Positions 35,601 through 43,904 of a DNA stretch of 64,000 bases are shown here, in pieces. The notes under the pieces are model-generated. The model saw nothing but the letters and a program-made list of their open reading frames with translations. It made no database searches and was not told where the DNA came from. Both the position numbers and the translations under genes were made by a program. Positions within the stretch are counted from its first letter, which is position 1; each line of letters opens with the position of its first letter. Origin of the DNA: Bacteroidota bacterium. GTDB taxonomy: Bacteria; Bacteroidota; Bacteroidia; Sphingobacteriales; Sphingobacteriaceae. Where the stretch lies: positions 124,001-188,000 of the forward strand of contig JAEXHI010000019.1 of the NCBI GenBank assembly GCA_023450085.1, written 5' to 3'.

Positions 35601-35784
35601 ATCAAAAACCATATCAGCCATGAGGGTGTCTGTAGGCGTTAACAACTTGCTTACGTTTACCAACTATTCAGGCTACGACCCCGAAATTAACAGCTATGGC
35701 GATAATCCAGCATTGTTTGGGGTAGACTTGGGAGGTTACCCTAACTCCAGAACTTACAACCTATCATTACGTTGCAACTTTTAA
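32611..35784 (+). CDS. SusC/RagA-type TonB-dependent outer-membrane transporter
   Basis: A 1057-residue outer-membrane importer. The signal peptide ends AFAQ. It is followed by a carboxypeptidase-regulatory-like domain (about 26-105, SGKVMDENGLPLAGVSVSIK), the plug domain with LQAMQGKVAGVNV and the SusC signature DASATAIYGSRGANGVVLIT, and a large barrel ending in the aromatic strand TYNLSLRCNF. It pairs with the SusD protein encoded immediately downstream (12 bases of overlap in the longer frame) to import mannan fragments through the outer membrane, powered by TonB. Specificity is inferred from the neighbouring enzymes. Confidence 0.95.
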   Translation: MRNQLTTYLLALFVCVLFVAEAFAQDKKLSGKVMDENGLPLAGVSVSIKGAKISTTTNENGSFLINAPSNAQTITFSYLGRVQQELPIGNKTNFNVNLQSASTTLSDVVIIGYGTVKKSDLTGSVARIDREDLTRDVPTNILQAMQGKVAGVNVTQNDGAPGAGLSIRVRGSNSFLGGTEPLYVIDGVPFNNSSSGATPMSLGEDEKQTLNAMSFLNPDDIESIDILKDASATAIYGSRGANGVVLITTRKGKTGKDKVEANFNAGMASVSKKIDVLNASEYAAYQNLAYLNSNKYTGTNYNVPFPGTNVPDPANPGNTYYSKGPQDYVGDTNNWQDRIFRNGLYQKYSLNISGGTDAGTHSVTFNYLDQEGTVLNSKYNRLGLALNLNRNISKTFKIGSSTSLASTRTNGVKTGTDKSDAASAGVIRSALTFPSTISDPIAYDGVGDAFITNPYIYVNDILNTVKGLNIFSSNYLEATFLKDFKFRQNVGFNYSSSNRDQYYPRTVYEGFSMKGWGLKADNIWNSGVAESILTYNKAINKHSLNVMAAGTYERTNGQSKRAEAKTFPNDALQNENLAAGEVVMPVITSRYQSTLISFLGRANYNYDDRYLLTVSYRQDGSSKFGKDNKWAGFPSAAVAWKVSSEDFMKGLKFVNDLKLRFSYGQTGNQGIGSYASLVKLSVYNYVFGGAVQTGLANDLFSGPANEKLKWETTSAYNLGLDVAMFNNRLNLQVEVYKKITDDLLQNLVIPSSTGFETKLVNSGSIQNKGLEVTLGGTVMKSKDFEWKSNFNIAFNRNKILSLSDDVKEQYARNISTGDAPFIQTVGKPIGALYGYVEDGYYDNEAEVRNDPIYTNQGSSIILRTIGEIKYKNLDNDPTAITQGDRTFIGDVNPDYTFGFTNNFKYKRFDLSVFINGVQGNDIINMNTRFNANLGSNKNITKEMADGAWAAGQDNSNATGPKVMRQFFRTIFFSRRFIEDGSFVRVKNITLGYNLPLKSKTISAMRVSVGVNNLLTFTNYSGYDPEINSYGDNPALFGVDLGGYPNSRTYNLSLRCNF

Positions 35785-35795
35785 ACCTTAACCAC

Positions 35796-37448
35796 ATGAA
35801 AACGATTTCAAAATATTTAACGGTATCGGTAATTGGTTTGGCTTTGTTAAGCACCATTTCATGCAAAAAGGCATTGGAAGAAAAACCATACTCATTTTAT
35901 TCGCCAGAAAACTTTTATAAAAACGAAAGCGATGCAAAAGCGGCCATTAATGGCGTGTATGCAGCTTTATATACTTGGGAAATGTACTTGCAGCCATTTT
36001 GGAACATGACCATTTTGGATGATGACCACGTTTCGGGAGCCGATTGGTATTTAGGAACTACGGGCGCAGGTAACCCACAATCATACTGGGGTGTTGACGG
36101 ACCTTGGGTAGGTTGCTATACCATTATTTCGAGGGCAAATTCAGTATTGGAAAATGTAGTGAACATCACGGATATTGATGCGGATGTTAAAAAAAGAATC
36201 TTGGGAGAAGCCTACTTTTTAAGGGGTTGGGCCTATTTCCAATTGGTACAATTGTACGGAGGTGTTCCCATTCATTTGAAAACCATTTCGGCAGATAATC
36301 CAGAAACGAATGTGCCTAGAGCTACGGTAAAAGCTACCTACGATGTGGTGATCTCCGATTTTAAATCGGCAGAAGCTAATTTATTCCCAGCAGGACATGC
36401 CAAAGCAGGAGAAGTAGGTCGTGTAAATCAGGGAGTGGCTAAAGCATTTTTGGCAAAAACTTATTTGACCATCGGTTCTGGAGCCGCAACAGGAAATGTG
36501 ACTGTGAGGGGTGGCACCGATAATGGTTATTACACTTACGCCAAAACGGTGGTAGCAGGATTGGAAGGTGTAGACTCGAAAGCTTATTTCCTGCTTGCCA
36601 GAGACAAAGCTGCAGAACTATTGGTGGCTGGCGGGCCTTATGCGCTTACGGCAAATTGGAAGGATTTGTGGAGCATTGCTGGCAGGAATAACAAGGAGCA
36701 AATGTGGGAGGTGCAATCGCTGTCGGGTACCAGTTTTATCAACGAAATAGGTAACTACTTTTCTGCCCGCTCCACTTTTGGACAAGGCGCAGTTTTCATG
36801 ACCAATAACCACTACAAAGATTATCATGAAACCGATACCAGAGTGTTGGATGGGATTACCCATAATTATACCACTTTGCAAGGAACAAACATCTTTTACC
36901 CTTCATGGCAAGCGGCAAAATATCAATCGGTTAATGGCGTAAATTACAATAATACGGGGTCTACTACCGCTGAGCGTGCTTATACCACCAAATATGTAGT
37001 GACCGAGCAAACGGTGGTAAGGAGCGATGCTTTTGTGCCTTTGCTGCGATATTCTGAAGTTTATTTGATGTATGCCGAAGCTGAAAATGAGGTGAACGGA
37101 GCAACTACTTTAGCCTATAATGCATTAAATGAAGTAAGGCTGAGAGCTTATATCAAAACAGGTACCCCTGCGGTTCCAGTAGCAGAAGCTTATGCACCAA
37201 CAGGGATGACGCCTGAACAATTTAGAAGTTTTGTACTGGCCGAAAGAGCAAGGGAATTTAGCTTAGAAGGGATCAGACGTTTTGACCTGATGCGTTGGGG
37301 TGTTTATTTGCAGGTGATGAACAAAATTGGAACGGGACAAAACAATATCTCTAAACTAAGAGCAAATAAAAACCTATTGTATCCTATCCCATTAGGCGAA
37401 CTCAATTCAAATACAGCCCTCAAAGGAACTAACAATCCAGGCTGGTAA
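35796..37448 (+). CDS. SusD/RagB-type glycan-binding lipoprotein
   Basis: A 550-residue surface lipoprotein that forms the lid over SusC. The lipobox LSTISC places the lipidated Cys at about residue 24. The N-terminal region SFYSPENFYKNESDAKAAIN is the hallmark of the RagB/SusD domain. LGEAYFLRGWAYFQLVQLYG is the TPR helix. FVLAERAREFSLEGIRRFDL is the conserved C-terminal motif. ATG 35796 is chosen because it directly precedes the signal peptide; the frame is open back to 35772. It binds the mannan chain before uptake. Confidence 0.94.
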   Translation: MKTISKYLTVSVIGLALLSTISCKKALEEKPYSFYSPENFYKNESDAKAAINGVYAALYTWEMYLQPFWNMTILDDDHVSGADWYLGTTGAGNPQSYWGVDGPWVGCYTIISRANSVLENVVNITDIDADVKKRILGEAYFLRGWAYFQLVQLYGGVPIHLKTISADNPETNVPRATVKATYDVVISDFKSAEANLFPAGHAKAGEVGRVNQGVAKAFLAKTYLTIGSGAATGNVTVRGGTDNGYYTYAKTVVAGLEGVDSKAYFLLARDKAAELLVAGGPYALTANWKDLWSIAGRNNKEQMWEVQSLSGTSFINEIGNYFSARSTFGQGAVFMTNNHYKDYHETDTRVLDGITHNYTTLQGTNIFYPSWQAAKYQSVNGVNYNNTGSTTAERAYTTKYVVTEQTVVRSDAFVPLLRYSEVYLMYAEAENEVNGATTLAYNALNEVRLRAYIKTGTPAVPVAEAYAPTGMTPEQFRSFVLAERAREFSLEGIRRFDLMRWGVYLQVMNKIGTGQNNISKLRANKNLLYPIPLGELNSNTALKGTNNPGW

Positions 37449-37475
37449 ATTATAAATGACTAAATAGTTGAACAG

Positions 37476-38495
37476 ATGAAAACTATAGCAAAATATTTTG
37501 GTGTGTACGCCATTGCGATAGCGATGTTGGTACTCCTCGGCTGCAAAAAAGATAAAGAAGAAAATGCTGCACCACCAACGCTTACCGCAATTACCAATTT
37601 AACCAACAGAAGTACCGAACTACAGGCGGTTGATTATGGCGATTGGATTATCATTAAGGGTACAAACTTGAAAACCACTCAAAAGGTTGATTTTAATGGT
37701 ACGCTCGCGGCTGATTCGCTTACTTATGCCGAGGATAATGGCATTACGGTTAAAATCCCAGCAAATTTAACCGACCCTATCAATAACCCCATTACCGTAA
37801 CCACCAAATATGGTACGGCAACGCTTAATTTTAAAATTAGGCAGCCCTCTCCATTTGTTGAGGATTTTTCGCCAGGCGCTGGGGTGCCTGATGATGAAAT
37901 TACCATTGCTGGGAATTATTTCAAAGGCTTAAGTGGCGTAACCATCAATGGTGTAAATGCGACCGTTGTTTCCAGTACTCAAACGCAAATCAAAGTAAAA
38001 GTGCCTACGGGTGTAACTTATGGCCCAGTGGTAGTGACTACTCCTGTAGGCTCGGTAACGGCTACCAAAACTTTTGGTTTAAAACATACCATTTTTGATG
38101 ATGCCCTGAGAAATTCGTGGACCAATACTTCTTATTCGAGTACGCTTAATTTGGCCAGTACCGAAAATAACAGAAGAGGTACAGCAGCCATTAAAGCTAC
38201 TTACATCGGTTTCGGTGCGGTAAGATTTAGGCTGGTGTCTAAATTCAATACTGCAGGTTACAGTATGGTGAAAATATCCATTTTCGGTGGTGTGGGTACA
38301 CAGGGCAAGAAAATTAGAATTTCGGTAACGCCTGCAGCAGCAACTTATGAATTGATTTTGAATGAAGGAAAATGGACCGACTACCAAGTGCCTTTAATTA
38401 ACATTGGGAACCCTGCAACCATTGAATACATCACCTTCCAAGAGTTTAGCAATTTTGCTTCGCAGGTGTACATTGATGATGTTGGCTTCTATTAA
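37476..38495 (+). CDS. TIG/IPT-domain surface glycan-binding lipoprotein (SusE/F position)
   Basis: A 339-residue lipoprotein (signal ending MLVLLGC, Cys23). Two immunoglobulin-like TIG domains follow: the first from about 40, with GDWIIIKGTNLKTTQKVDFN, and the second from about 125, with PGAGVPDDEITIAGNYFKGL. The last 130 residues form a beta-sandwich-like module (VYIDDVGFY at the end), the likely carbohydrate-binding part. Its position immediately after SusD marks it as the accessory surface glycan-binding protein of the locus. Mannan binding is inferred from context only. Confidence 0.85.
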   Translation: MKTIAKYFGVYAIAIAMLVLLGCKKDKEENAAPPTLTAITNLTNRSTELQAVDYGDWIIIKGTNLKTTQKVDFNGTLAADSLTYAEDNGITVKIPANLTDPINNPITVTTKYGTATLNFKIRQPSPFVEDFSPGAGVPDDEITIAGNYFKGLSGVTINGVNATVVSSTQTQIKVKVPTGVTYGPVVVTTPVGSVTATKTFGLKHTIFDDALRNSWTNTSYSSTLNLASTENNRRGTAAIKATYIGFGAVRFRLVSKFNTAGYSMVKISIFGGVGTQGKKIRISVTPAAATYELILNEGKWTDYQVPLINIGNPATIEYITFQEFSNFASQVYIDDVGFY

Positions 38496-38504
38496 TTTTT
38501 ATTT

Positions 38505-39641
38505 ATGCTCAAAAAAATAACCCTGTTTTTCTTGGTAATTGCTTTAATAGGCTGGCAAAATGTGTTGGCCCAAAAGCTAAGCCATTCTAATCCAACAAAG
38601 GAAACAAAAGCCTTGTATCAAAACTTGCATGCCTTAAGTAAGAAGTATGTTTTGTTTGGCCATCAGGATGATTTGGCTTATGGCGTGGATTGGAAATATC
38701 AAGAGGGAAGAAGTGATGTAAAAGAAACTGCAGGCGATTATCCTGCGGTGTATGGATGGGATATTGGTAAGATTGAGCATGGCTCAGCCAATAACATCGA
38801 CGGTGTGCCTTTTGAAAAAATGAAGACTTACATCAAAGCAGGTTATGAAAGAGGAGCGGTCATCACCATCAGTTGGCATTTTGATAATCCCTTAACAGGT
38901 GGCTCCTCATGGGATACTACGCGTAATACAGTTAAAGCTATTTTGCCAGGTGGCGATAAGCACGAGCTGTATAAACAATGGTTGGATAAGGCGGCCAATT
39001 TTCTGTTGAGCTTAAAAGGTGCCAAAGGCGAATACATTCCAGTATTGTTTAGACCGTTTCATGAACTTACAGGCCGTTGGTTTTGGTGGGGCAGTAATAC
39101 GACCACACCAGCAGAAATGAAAGAAATTTGGCAGTTTACAACCAATTATTTGAGGAAGACTAAAAAAATAAACCACCTCATTATGGTGTACAATACCAAC
39201 GATTTTAAAACTGAAGCAGATTTTTTGCGCAGTTACCCTGGTGATGAATATGTAGACGTGTTGAGCTTTGATACCTATCAATTTGACCTTAACAAGAAAG
39301 AGAACTTCATCAAGGAAATTAGGAAGCAATCGGAAATAGTGACCAAGCTGGCCACTGAAAAAAATAAGTTGGCGGCCTTTGCTGAAACAGGTTTTGAAAA
39401 TGTGCCTGACCCCAATTGGTGGACAGGTACATTGTGGCCAGCCATTAAAGATTATCCGCTTTCGTATGTGCTCGTTTGGCGCAATGCAGGTTACATGCCG
39501 TCTTCCAAAAAAATGCATTACTATGCCCCTTACAAAGGGGGCGTTTCGGCTGAAGACTTTAAACGCTTCTCTCAAAATTCAAAAGTGTTGTTGGAGAAAA
39601 AACTCCGTACCAAAAAGATATACCAAAACCAAACAAACTAA
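38505..39641 (+). CDS. GH26 endo-beta-1,4-mannanase
   Basis: A 378-residue glycoside hydrolase. The signal peptide (about 1-22, ending VLAQ) has no lipobox, so a periplasmic location is likely. The (beta/alpha)8 barrel starts YVLFGHQDDLAYG. The acid/base Glu187 lies in FRPFHELTGRWFWWG, the GH26 signature, and the nucleophile Glu294 in LAAFAETGFENV. WHFDNPLTGGSSWDTT is also conserved. It should cut mannan oligosaccharides to mannobiose. It follows the TIG gene by nine bases and precedes the symporter by nine, so it is within the operon. Confidence 0.93.
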   Translation: MLKKITLFFLVIALIGWQNVLAQKLSHSNPTKETKALYQNLHALSKKYVLFGHQDDLAYGVDWKYQEGRSDVKETAGDYPAVYGWDIGKIEHGSANNIDGVPFEKMKTYIKAGYERGAVITISWHFDNPLTGGSSWDTTRNTVKAILPGGDKHELYKQWLDKAANFLLSLKGAKGEYIPVLFRPFHELTGRWFWWGSNTTTPAEMKEIWQFTTNYLRKTKKINHLIMVYNTNDFKTEADFLRSYPGDEYVDVLSFDTYQFDLNKKENFIKEIRKQSEIVTKLATEKNKLAAFAETGFENVPDPNWWTGTLWPAIKDYPLSYVLVWRNAGYMPSSKKMHYYAPYKGGVSAEDFKRFSQNSKVLLEKKLRTKKIYQNQTN

Positions 39642-39649
39642 CCAAACTA

Positions 39650-41476
39650 ATGAAGTTACAATTCATCGACATCGCTATCCTCATCATCTATCTCGCTACC
39701 ATGGTGCTGATTGGTTTTTATATGAAGAATAAAGCCAAACAGGACAAAGAAAGTTATCTCATGGGCGGCAAAAAGCTGCCTTGGTACATGTTGGGGCTTA
39801 GCGATGCCAGTGATATGTTCGATATCAGTGGCACCATGTGGATGGTGGCATTGTGCTTTGTTTATGGCTTCAAGAGCATCTGGATTCCTTGGCTGTGGCC
39901 AGTGTTTAACCAAGTGTTTATGATGATGTTTTTGTCTAAGTGGTTAAGAAGGTCAAATGCGACTACGGGTGCTGAATGGTTAAAAACAAGATTTGGCTTA
40001 GTTGGAAAAGGAGTGAACGGTTCGCATGCTATTGTCATTGCCTTTGCCTTGATTAGCTGCCTTGGTTTTTTGGCCTACGGGTTTATTGGCTTAGGCAAAT
40101 TCATCCAAGTGTTTGTACCATGGGACTATGTAAAGGAGTATGTGCCTTTTCATATTACAGATAAATATGTGCCGCATTTTTATGGAATTGTGTTTACGCT
40201 GTTTGCCATGTTCTATTCCATTTTGGGAGGGATGCACAGCATTGTTTTGGGCGATGCCATTAAATATATCATCATGACCATAGCCTGTTTGGCTATTGGT
40301 GTGATTGCGGTGCAGCATTTAGCTACTCAAAGCTTAAATGTACCGCATGGTTGGAACGACCCTTTCTTTGGTTGGAAACTCAATCTCGACTGGAGCAAGA
40401 TTGCGGCCGAAGCCAATCAGAAAATTGCAGATGATGGTTTTAGCCTATTTGGACTTTTCTTTATGATGATGTTGTTGAAAGGTGTTTTTGCTTCGTTAGC
40501 AGGGCCAGCACCTAATTACGATATGCAAAAAATATTGAGTACCCGAAGCCCCAAGGAAGCCAGTAAAATGACAGGCTTTGTGAGCATTATTTTGCTGCCT
40601 ATCCGATACACCATGGTAACGGGCTTAACGGTGTTGGCGCTTCTGTACTACAACCAAATTTACCTTAAAGATGCCAATGGCATTACCGATTTTGAGAAGA
40701 TTTTACCTGCAACCATTAATAATTTTCTGCCAGTTGGCGTACTTGGTTTGGTACTAACAGGTTTGTTGGGTGCTTTTATGGGGACTTTTAGCGGGACCTT
40801 AAATGCTGCGCAGGCTTATATTGTGAATGATATTTACTTGAAATACATCAACCCCACGGCACCTACCAAAAAAATCATCTCGATGAACTATATCGTAGGT
40901 GTGTTGGTAGTTGTTGCAGGTGTATTTTTCGGTTTCTTGGCCAAAGATGTGAACGATATTCTGCAATGGATAGTAGGAGGTTTGTACGGCGGTTATGTAG
41001 CGGCCAACTGTTTAAAGTGGTACTGGTGGCGCTTTAATGCCAATGGCTTTTTCTGGGGAATGGCGGTAGGTATTGGCGCAGCTTTGCTGATGCCTTATGT
41101 CACCACAGGCTTGCCTTTGTTTTGGTGGCCAGCACTTTTTGTACTTTCTCTCATTGGTTGTGTAGTGGGTACTTATGCTGCTCCGCCAACAGATTTAGCC
41201 GTTTTAAAATCATTTTACAAAAACGTAAAACCTTGGGGTTTTTGGCAGCCCATTCATGAATTGGTGGTGGCCGAAGAACCTACTTTCAAAGCCAACAAAA
41301 ATTTTAAGCTAGATATGTTTAACGTGGCTTTGGGAATAGTGGCCCAACTCTGCTTAACCATATTTCCGATGTATCTCATTACGGGGATGTATACGCAGTT
41401 GGCTGTGAACTTGGCTGTTTTGGCCGTTATCGTAGTTATTTTAAAAAGAACATGGTGGAATAGATTAGAAGATTAA
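39650..41476 (+). CDS. Sodium:solute symporter (SSS family), probable mannobiose importer
   Basis: A 608-residue polytopic transporter with about 13-15 helices. MGGKKLPWYMLGLSDASDMF (about 42-61) is the SSS family opening, where the ASD segment corresponds to the sodium site helix. GLLGAFMGTFSGTLNAAQAY in a later helix also fits. It sits between the GH26 and GH130 genes, with GH130 starting five bases after its stop, so inner-membrane import of the disaccharide released by the mannanase is the simplest role. Direct substrate evidence is lacking. No other sugar transporter is in the locus. Confidence 0.87.
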   Translation: MKLQFIDIAILIIYLATMVLIGFYMKNKAKQDKESYLMGGKKLPWYMLGLSDASDMFDISGTMWMVALCFVYGFKSIWIPWLWPVFNQVFMMMFLSKWLRRSNATTGAEWLKTRFGLVGKGVNGSHAIVIAFALISCLGFLAYGFIGLGKFIQVFVPWDYVKEYVPFHITDKYVPHFYGIVFTLFAMFYSILGGMHSIVLGDAIKYIIMTIACLAIGVIAVQHLATQSLNVPHGWNDPFFGWKLNLDWSKIAAEANQKIADDGFSLFGLFFMMMLLKGVFASLAGPAPNYDMQKILSTRSPKEASKMTGFVSIILLPIRYTMVTGLTVLALLYYNQIYLKDANGITDFEKILPATINNFLPVGVLGLVLTGLLGAFMGTFSGTLNAAQAYIVNDIYLKYINPTAPTKKIISMNYIVGVLVVVAGVFFGFLAKDVNDILQWIVGGLYGGYVAANCLKWYWWRFNANGFFWGMAVGIGAALLMPYVTTGLPLFWWPALFVLSLIGCVVGTYAAPPTDLAVLKSFYKNVKPWGFWQPIHELVVAEEPTFKANKNFKLDMFNVALGIVAQLCLTIFPMYLITGMYTQLAVNLAVLAVIVVILKRTWWNRLED

Positions 41477-41480
41477 AAAG

Positions 41481-42701
41481 ATGAAGACAAATTTCGAAGA
41501 GCGTATTTTACAGATGACCAAGGCTCACCAACAATTGATAGAGGAGCCAAATCAAAAGCTAGCCACAGAAAATGGCATCTACCATCGATATCAAAATCCA
41601 GTATTAACGGCTCAACATATTCCGCTGAATTGGAGGTTCGATTTTAACCCCTTAACCAATCCGTTTTTGATGGAGCGATTTGGGGTAAACGCGGTACTAA
41701 ATGCAGGAGCCATTAAATTCGAAGGAAAATATATCCTCATGGCAAGGGTAGAGGGGAACGACCGAAAATCTTTTTTTGCCATCGCCGAAAGCCCAAATGG
41801 CGTAGCTCAATTTAAATTTTGGGATAAGCCTGTGGTGATGCCCGAAACAGAAAATCCCGACACGAATATTTACGATGTTAGGTTGGTAGCTCACGAAGAC
41901 GGTTGGATTTATGGTTTGTTTTGTACGGAAAGGAGAGACCCCAAAGCGAGTAAAGGTGACCAATCAGCAGCCATCGCACAATGCGGTATTGCCCGAACCA
42001 AAGACCTTGAAAACTGGGAACGTTTGGCTGATTTGAAAACCAATTCGGCACAACAACGAAATGTGGTATTACACCCCGAGTTTGTGAATGGGAAATACGC
42101 ATTTTACACCCGTCCACAAGATAGTTTCATTGAGGCTGGAAATGGTGGCGGCATTGGTTTTGGCTTGTCTGATACCATTGAAAATGCAGAAGTGAAGGAA
42201 GAAAAAGTGATTGACCAAAAGCAGTATCACACCGTTTACGAAGCTAAAAATGGCCAAGGCCCAGCACCAATAAAAACGGAGAAAGGCTGGCTGCATTTGG
42301 CCCATGGTGTGCGAAATACTGCTGCGGGTTTAAGATATGTGCTGTATATGTTCATGACCGATTTAAATGACCTGACTAAGGTAACACATAAGCCGGCTGG
42401 CTACTTTATTGCGCCAGAAGGTGAGGAAAGAGTGGGCGACGTGTCCAACGTGGTTTTTTCAAATGGTTGGATATTGGACGATGACGGAACGGTGTACATT
42501 TATTACGCCTCTTCAGATACCAGAATGCATGTAGCCACTACAAGTATAGCACAGTTGCTGGATTATGTAACCCACAATCCCGAGGATGGTTTAAGGTCTG
42601 CCACTTCCGTTCAAACCATCATTAATATCATCGACAACAATCAAAAAATCGAAGAAGAAAATAATATGCTGGTAAATTTGAATGGAAAGGTAAGTTTGTA
42701 G
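41481..42701 (+). CDS. GH130 beta-mannoside phosphorylase (4-O-beta-D-mannosyl-D-glucose phosphorylase type)
   Basis: A 406-residue cytosolic enzyme of GH130 subfamily 1 appearance. The five-bladed propeller shows NAGAIKFEGKYILMARVEG (about 74-92), the catalytic Asp132 in NIYDVRLVAHEDG and phosphate-binding Arg/His residues in QRNVVLHPEF. It should cleave mannosyl-glucose with phosphate into mannose-1-phosphate and glucose. The co-encoded epimerase (two bases downstream) makes that substrate from mannobiose, the same enzyme pair described for Bacteroides fragilis. Mannobiose phosphorylase activity is the alternative, but the adjacent epimerase favours the mannosyl-glucose type. Confidence 0.9.
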   Translation: MKTNFEERILQMTKAHQQLIEEPNQKLATENGIYHRYQNPVLTAQHIPLNWRFDFNPLTNPFLMERFGVNAVLNAGAIKFEGKYILMARVEGNDRKSFFAIAESPNGVAQFKFWDKPVVMPETENPDTNIYDVRLVAHEDGWIYGLFCTERRDPKASKGDQSAAIAQCGIARTKDLENWERLADLKTNSAQQRNVVLHPEFVNGKYAFYTRPQDSFIEAGNGGGIGFGLSDTIENAEVKEEKVIDQKQYHTVYEAKNGQGPAPIKTEKGWLHLAHGVRNTAAGLRYVLYMFMTDLNDLTKVTHKPAGYFIAPEGEERVGDVSNVVFSNGWILDDDGTVYIYYASSDTRMHVATTSIAQLLDYVTHNPEDGLRSATSVQTIINIIDNNQKIEEENNMLVNLNGKVSL

Positions 42702-42703
42702 GC

Positions 42704-43903
42704 ATGGGGTCCCTCACCATTGAACAATATCAGCAAGAACTAGCCGCGGAATTAAATCACTTATTGCAATGGTGGTCTGCTTATACCGTGGATGAACAGC
42801 AAGGTGGTTTTTATGGACAGGTTAATCAATTGAACCAAGCTGAACCTGCTGCTAAAGGCTTGGTGTTAAACGCAAGGATACTTTATACTTTTTCGTCGGC
42901 TTATTTATTAAATAAGGACAATGATAGCTGTTTGCAACTGGCTGACAGGGCTTATCATTACCTGCTCGATTTTTTTCATGATAACTCCAATGGAGGGTTT
43001 TATTGGTCGCTAAACCCTGATGGCACTTTGTTGGATGGTAAAAAGCAGGTTTATGGACAGGCTTTTGCCATTTACGCCTTAAGTGAATATCATAAAGCTA
43101 CTCAAAATCAACAGGCCCTTGAGTTGGCAAAAACCACTTATCAATTGCTCGAAAAATATAGCTATGATGAAGTGTATACGGGCTACATTGAAGCGCATGA
43201 CCAAGCTTGGGGACTTATTGCCGATTTACGTTTGAGCGAGAAGGACCAAAATGAAAAAAAATCGATGAATACACATTTACACGTGATAGAAGCTTATGCT
43301 AATTTGTATAGCGTTTGGCCTAATGCATCCTTAAAAAATGCGATTATCCAACTATTGGACAATTTTCGAGAGCATATTGTTGATGCTAAAAACTTCCATT
43401 TGCACTTGTTTTTTACGGAGGACTGGCAAGTGAAATCCTCCTTAATTTCTTTTGGTCACGATATTGAGGCGGCTTGGTTGTTGTATGAAGCTGCGGAAAT
43501 CATCAACGATCAAATGCAAATGGCCTATTTTAAACAATTGGCTTTAAAGATGGCTGATGCCGCTGCTAAAGGTTTAGCTGAAAATGGTGGCTTGCTATAT
43601 GAATATGATGGCGCAGCAAATTATTGGATAAAAGAATATCATTGGTGGCCACAGGCTGAAGCAATGGTGGGTTTTTTCAACGCTTGGCAATTATCTGCAA
43701 AGGAGCAGTATCTTCAGCAATCCCTAAATACTTGGAGTTTTGTAAAGAGCTGCCTCAAGGATAAGGTTAATGGTGAATGGTTTTGGGGTGTTGACGAAAA
43801 TCTTAAGCCCATGGACGACGTAAAAGCAGGTTTTTGGAAATGTCCTTACCATAATGGTAGGGCCTGTATGGAGTTGATTAAACGAATTTCGCGAACCAAT
43901 TAA
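42704..43903 (+). CDS. Cellobiose/mannobiose 2-epimerase (AGE family)
   Basis: A 399-residue alpha/alpha-six barrel enzyme that converts mannobiose to mannosyl-glucose. Conserved AGE-family segments are GGFYWSLNPDGTLLDGKKQV, KSMNTHLHVIEAYANLY, SFGHDIEAAWLLYEA (catalytic His region), YHWWPQAEAMVGFFNAW and the second catalytic His in FWKCPYHNGRACMEL near the C terminus. The gene starts two bases after the GH130 stop; translational coupling is likely. It is the last gene of the mannan operon and is convergent, one base away, with the HTH protein. Confidence 0.92.
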   Translation: MGSLTIEQYQQELAAELNHLLQWWSAYTVDEQQGGFYGQVNQLNQAEPAAKGLVLNARILYTFSSAYLLNKDNDSCLQLADRAYHYLLDFFHDNSNGGFYWSLNPDGTLLDGKKQVYGQAFAIYALSEYHKATQNQQALELAKTTYQLLEKYSYDEVYTGYIEAHDQAWGLIADLRLSEKDQNEKKSMNTHLHVIEAYANLYSVWPNASLKNAIIQLLDNFREHIVDAKNFHLHLFFTEDWQVKSSLISFGHDIEAAWLLYEAAEIINDQMQMAYFKQLALKMADAAAKGLAENGGLLYEYDGAANYWIKEYHWWPQAEAMVGFFNAWQLSAKEQYLQQSLNTWSFVKSCLKDKVNGEWFWGVDENLKPMDDVKAGFWKCPYHNGRACMELIKRISRTN

Positions 43904-43904
43904 T

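Noticed and set aside
32611..37448. SusC/SusD pair as a starch (Sus) locus
   Set aside because: No amylase or GH13/GH97 genes; neighbours are GH26, GH130 and epimerase, all beta-mannan enzymes.
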